Positions 59,959 through 62,294 of a DNA stretch of 62,294 nucleotides are shown here, in pieces. Source of the stretch: Parafrankia elaeagni (lineage in GTDB: Bacteria; Actinomycetota; Actinomycetes; Frankiales; Frankiaceae); NCBI RefSeq assembly GCF_000374165.1, contig NZ_KB893731.1, positions 1-62,294 on the forward strand. The letters are read 5' to 3'. Position numbers and translations under genes: made by a program. Each line of letters begins with the position of its first letter. The stretch's first letter is position 1. The notes beneath the pieces are model-generated. The model had not been told where the DNA came from. It saw only the letters and a program-made list of their open reading frames with translations, and ran no database searches.

Positions 59959-61401
59959 TCAGTAGGACGGGCGGAGCGGCTGCTGGGAGGCACCGGCGGC
60001 GGGCCGGACGCCGAGGACCTGGTGGATCTGGGACAGGCCGGCTTCGAAGCTGAGCGCCGAGCCGGCCATGTACAGCAGCCAGACCCGGGCCCGGCCGGGG
60101 CCGACCAGGGCGACCGCCTCGTCCCAGCGTTTCTCCAGGTTGCCGACCCAGGCCCGCAGGGTGAGCGCGTAGTGCTCGCGCAGGTTCTCGACGTGGCGCA
60201 CCTCGAACCCGCCACCCTGCATCAGGGTCACCAGGGCACCGATCTCGTGCAGCTCGCCGTCGGGGAAGACGTAGCGGTGCAGGAAGTCCGCGTCCCTCGG
60301 CAGCGGGATCGGGCCGATCCGGGGCTGGCTGCGGGCGGCACTCGCCGGGTCGCCGGGGAAGGAGATACCGTGGTTGAGCAGGCGACCGCCCGGGCGGAGC
60401 AGCTCGAACAGACCGCGGAAGTAGACCGGCAGCTTCGCCCGCCCGACGTGCTCGACCATACCGACCGAGCTGATCGCGTCGAAGGGGCCGTCCGTGATCT
60501 CACGGTAGTCCTGGAGGCGGATCTCGATCCGGTCGTCCAGGCCGGCCTCGGCCACGCGGCGGCGGGCCTCGGCGGCCTGCTCCGCCGAGATCGTGATCCC
60601 GACGCCGGTCACCCCGTGGTGGCGGGCCGCGTGCAGGAGCATGCTGCCCCAGCCACAGCCGACGTCCAGCAGCCGCTCGCCGGGCCGCAGACCCAGCTTG
60701 CGGCAGATCAGCTCGTGCTTGGCTTCCTGAGCGGCCGTCAGGCCGGTCGAGGGGGACTCCCAGACCGCGCACGAGTAGGTCAGGGCCGGCCCGAGAACCA
60801 GCCGGTAGAAGTCGTTCGAGACGTCGTAGTGGTGGGAGATCGCGTCGGCGTCGCGGGCCCGGCTGTGCGCCCGGCCACGCAGGCGGGCCTCCTCCGGTGG
60901 CGGCTGCGGCGGTCGTGGGCCGAACTGCCGGGCCAGCACCAGCGCCGCCCGCAGCGCCGCCGCCGACGGCCGCAACCGGGTGATCTGCGCCCGCAGGGCG
61001 AGGGCCTCGAAGATGTCGCCGTCGATCTCCAGATCACCGGCGACGAAGGCGCGCGCGAAGCCCAGCTCCCCGGGGTGGGACAGCGCCCGGCGCAGCGCGT
61101 GCGGGTTGCGGACCAGTACGCGGGTGCCCGCCCGCGGGCCGAGCGCGTAGCCGTCCCACAGCTCGACGCGGATCGTCGGTGATGGTCCGAACACGTCCAG
61201 CAGCAGCTCGCGGGACGCCCTCTCGACCGCGGGCGGCCAGTCGAACCCGGCGGGCCGGGGCTCCTGCGGTGCCCACTGCCGGGCAGCTCCCGACTCTCCC
61301 GGCCCGGGTGGCGCCGGGGACCGGCTCGCGGCCGCGGCTGGGAGTGCTCCTCCCTGCGCTGGTGTTGTGGCTTGCGACTTGACGGGGTGATCGACCGTCA
61401 C
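59959..61401 (-). CDS. Cyclopropane-fatty-acyl-phospholipid synthase family methyltransferase
   Basis: 480 residues. The C-terminal half is the SAM methyltransferase: 'LLDVGCGWGSMLLHAARHHG' (motif I), 'VGITISAEQAAEARRRVAEA', 'RLQDYREITDGPFDAISSVG' and 'MVEHVGRAKLPVYFRGLFEL' with the active-site Glu-His. It methylates cis double bonds of membrane phospholipid chains to cyclopropane or methyl-branched forms. The N-terminal 100 residues include an Ala/Pro-rich leader and a lipid-binding part. The GTG at 61401 has GGAGGAC upstream; the longer frame to 61677 is rejected. Its last codons lie in an 18-bp direct repeat (59941-59974). Confidence 0.93.
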   Translation of the reverse strand: MTVDHPVKSQATTPAQGGALPAAAASRSPAPPGPGESGAARQWAPQEPRPAGFDWPPAVERASRELLLDVFGPSPTIRVELWDGYALGPRAGTRVLVRNPHALRRALSHPGELGFARAFVAGDLEIDGDIFEALALRAQITRLRPSAAALRAALVLARQFGPRPPQPPPEEARLRGRAHSRARDADAISHHYDVSNDFYRLVLGPALTYSCAVWESPSTGLTAAQEAKHELICRKLGLRPGERLLDVGCGWGSMLLHAARHHGVTGVGITISAEQAAEARRRVAEAGLDDRIEIRLQDYREITDGPFDAISSVGMVEHVGRAKLPVYFRGLFELLRPGGRLLNHGISFPGDPASAARSQPRIGPIPLPRDADFLHRYVFPDGELHEIGALVTLMQGGGFEVRHVENLREHYALTLRAWVGNLEKRWDEAVALVGPGRARVWLLYMAGSALSFEAGLSQIHQVLGVRPAAGASQQPLRPSY

Positions 61402-62087
61402 AGCGTCCTCCGGGTCCTTCCGGGCACCGAGGACCGTGGCCACCACGGGGAGTGCCAGCACGCCCGTACGGCGACCGCACGGCACGGGCGACACGGCGAC
61501 GTCGCGGAGGAGCACCGGCCCTGCGTGCCCATCGTGTGCCAGGGCGGCGTCGGCGGAGACAGGGCGACGCGGGCCCACCTGAACCGGATGTTCCCCCAAC
61601 ACCCGGGTGGCGCAAACTACCGCGTGCCGCGCCGGGGAGTCTCGTACGCCACACGCTGTGCGTGACGGATCGGACACTCGTCATCGTCAACTCGTCATCG
61701 TCAACACGATGGCGACCCGCGCGGAACGTACGCCCCGGGAGCCGGCCCGCCCCACGGAACCCATCGGATATGGCACTCGGCAAAAGCAGGCGGCGGATTC
61801 ATCCGTCGGAGACCGTTGATAATCTCGCCCGGTCGCCTCCGTATCCCGTACGTTCTTTCTTCGGATACGCGAGACCAGTAGTCGGTTCTGCATTCACGGC
61901 AGGGCACGCGTTCGTCCTGATCCTGTGTGGTTCCCGTCGAAGGAGTGCACGATGAAAGCGAACGGTGAGGATTCTCCCGCTCGGTCGCGGAGACGTCCAC
62001 GATGGTTAAGGAACTGTAATGAAATAATTTGATTTTCTTGTTCGGTTGGTGATCGGCTTGTGTGATTGCCTGGATAGAGTCCGGGCT
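61402..62087. other. Intergenic region between the CFA synthase and an insertion element
   Basis: No supported gene. It contains a direct repeat CTCGTCATCGTCAA (two copies around 61677-61704). Base composition becomes AT-rich from about 62000 (GTAATGAAATAATTTGATTT), probably the left end of the insertion element. TAGAGT at 62075-62080 is the likely -10 of the transposase gene. I could not place the terminal inverted repeat without the other end. Confidence 0.4.
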
Positions 62088-62294
62088 GTGGCGGTTGACC
62101 GGTCGGTGGAGTTCGCGGCGATGGCCGCACGGCTTGAGGTGCTGTTGCCTCGGTTGAACGAGCGGGACCGGCGGCTGGCGTTGGGGGCGGAGGCGCGTTC
62201 CTGGGGGTATGGGGGCATTGCTGCGGTCGCGCGGGCGACCGGCGTCGCGAAGGGAACGATCGCCAGGGGCCGTGCGGAGGTGGACGCCGACGCT
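62088..62294 (+). CDS. ISAzo13-like transposase, N-terminal part (truncated by the window edge)
   Basis: 69 codons from a GTG (62088) to the window end, open. The residues 'MAARLEVLLPRLNERDRRLA' and 'SWGYGGIAAVARATGVAKGT' match the N-terminal helix-turn-helix of ISAzo13-family transposases ('LdERqRRL...aea...GrGGiaavaraTGvs...I'). TAGAGT lies 7 nt upstream, so it is probably leaderless. Whether the element is intact cannot be seen. It is the only clear transposase in the window. Confidence 0.85.
   Translation, partial: MAVDRSVEFAAMAARLEVLLPRLNERDRRLALGAEARSWGYGGIAAVARATGVAKGTIARGRAEVDADA

Noticed and set aside
1-62294. CRISPR array, rRNA or tRNA genes
   Set aside because: No regularly spaced repeats with unique spacers and no cloverleaf or rRNA signature was seen; the repeats found are contiguous tandem units.

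Overview
The window is a high-GC actinobacterial chromosome segment, most like Frankia or a close relative. The basis is the very high GC in both coding and intergenic DNA, the mycobacteria-like oxyR/ahpC-ahpD locus, a WS/DGAT enzyme, a lat-aldehyde dehydrogenase pair, Pkn-type kinases, large TIR/NACHT/WD40 proteins, and many starts that look leaderless (a TANNNT box 6-9 nt before ATG or GTG). The genus is an inference. I saw no rRNA or tRNA gene, CRISPR array or replication origin.

Layout. 1-3.6 kb: 3'-truncated GntR/FadR regulator (-), a structured intergenic region, the peroxide-defence genes ahpC-ahpD (-) and divergent oxyR (+) with an OxyR-type site over the oxyR start. 4.3-11.7 kb: a carboxylate-amine ligase/ATP-grasp fusion, a glutamine amidotransferase, an S9 peptidase and a GNAT enzyme, which look like an alternative dipeptide-amide (NAGGN-like) pathway. 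12-16.1 kb: histidine kinase plus DUF4097 protein, Spo0M-like protein, FdhD.

16.3-25.6 kb is the most unusual region. A solitary HslV/proteasome-fold hydrolase with Thr1/Asp17/Lys33 is followed by four genes linked by gaps or overlaps of a few bases: a two-TM protein, a cupin-like protein, an inositol-monophosphatase-family enzyme, and a 1,999-residue TIR - degenerate calcineurin-type phosphoesterase - NACHT - pentapeptide - WD40 protein. The layout suggests an NTP-dependent sensing system with an NAD-consuming effector, plausibly antiphage or abortive.

25.7-43 kb: transporter, 2H phosphoesterase, aldo/keto reductase, three AIM24-domain genes (the first fused to TerD), DMT exporter and WS/DGAT, TetR with MFS exporter, Rpn-like nuclease, SnoaL-like pair, luciferase-like monooxygenase, SUMF1-domain protein, APC permease. 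43.5-52 kb is more mosaic: GGDEF with a degenerate EAL, flavodoxin-like protein and a remnant of a second copy, a VapBC-type module, a GNAT/membrane-protein pair beside a gene remnant broken by a 7-bp repeat, a lipoprotein, a frameshifted Clp-N gene and an AhpD-like protein. 52-62.3 kb: two tandem Ser/Thr kinases (-), the lysine aminotransferase/aldehyde dehydrogenase operon (+), a cyclopropane-fatty-acid synthase (-), and the 5' part of an ISAzo13-like transposase running off the right edge.

In-frame tandem repeats (6-21 bp units) recur in linkers and tails of otherwise conserved proteins. Starts were chosen from Shine-Dalgarno sequences, TANNNT boxes, overlaps and family boundaries; many differ from the longest open frame.
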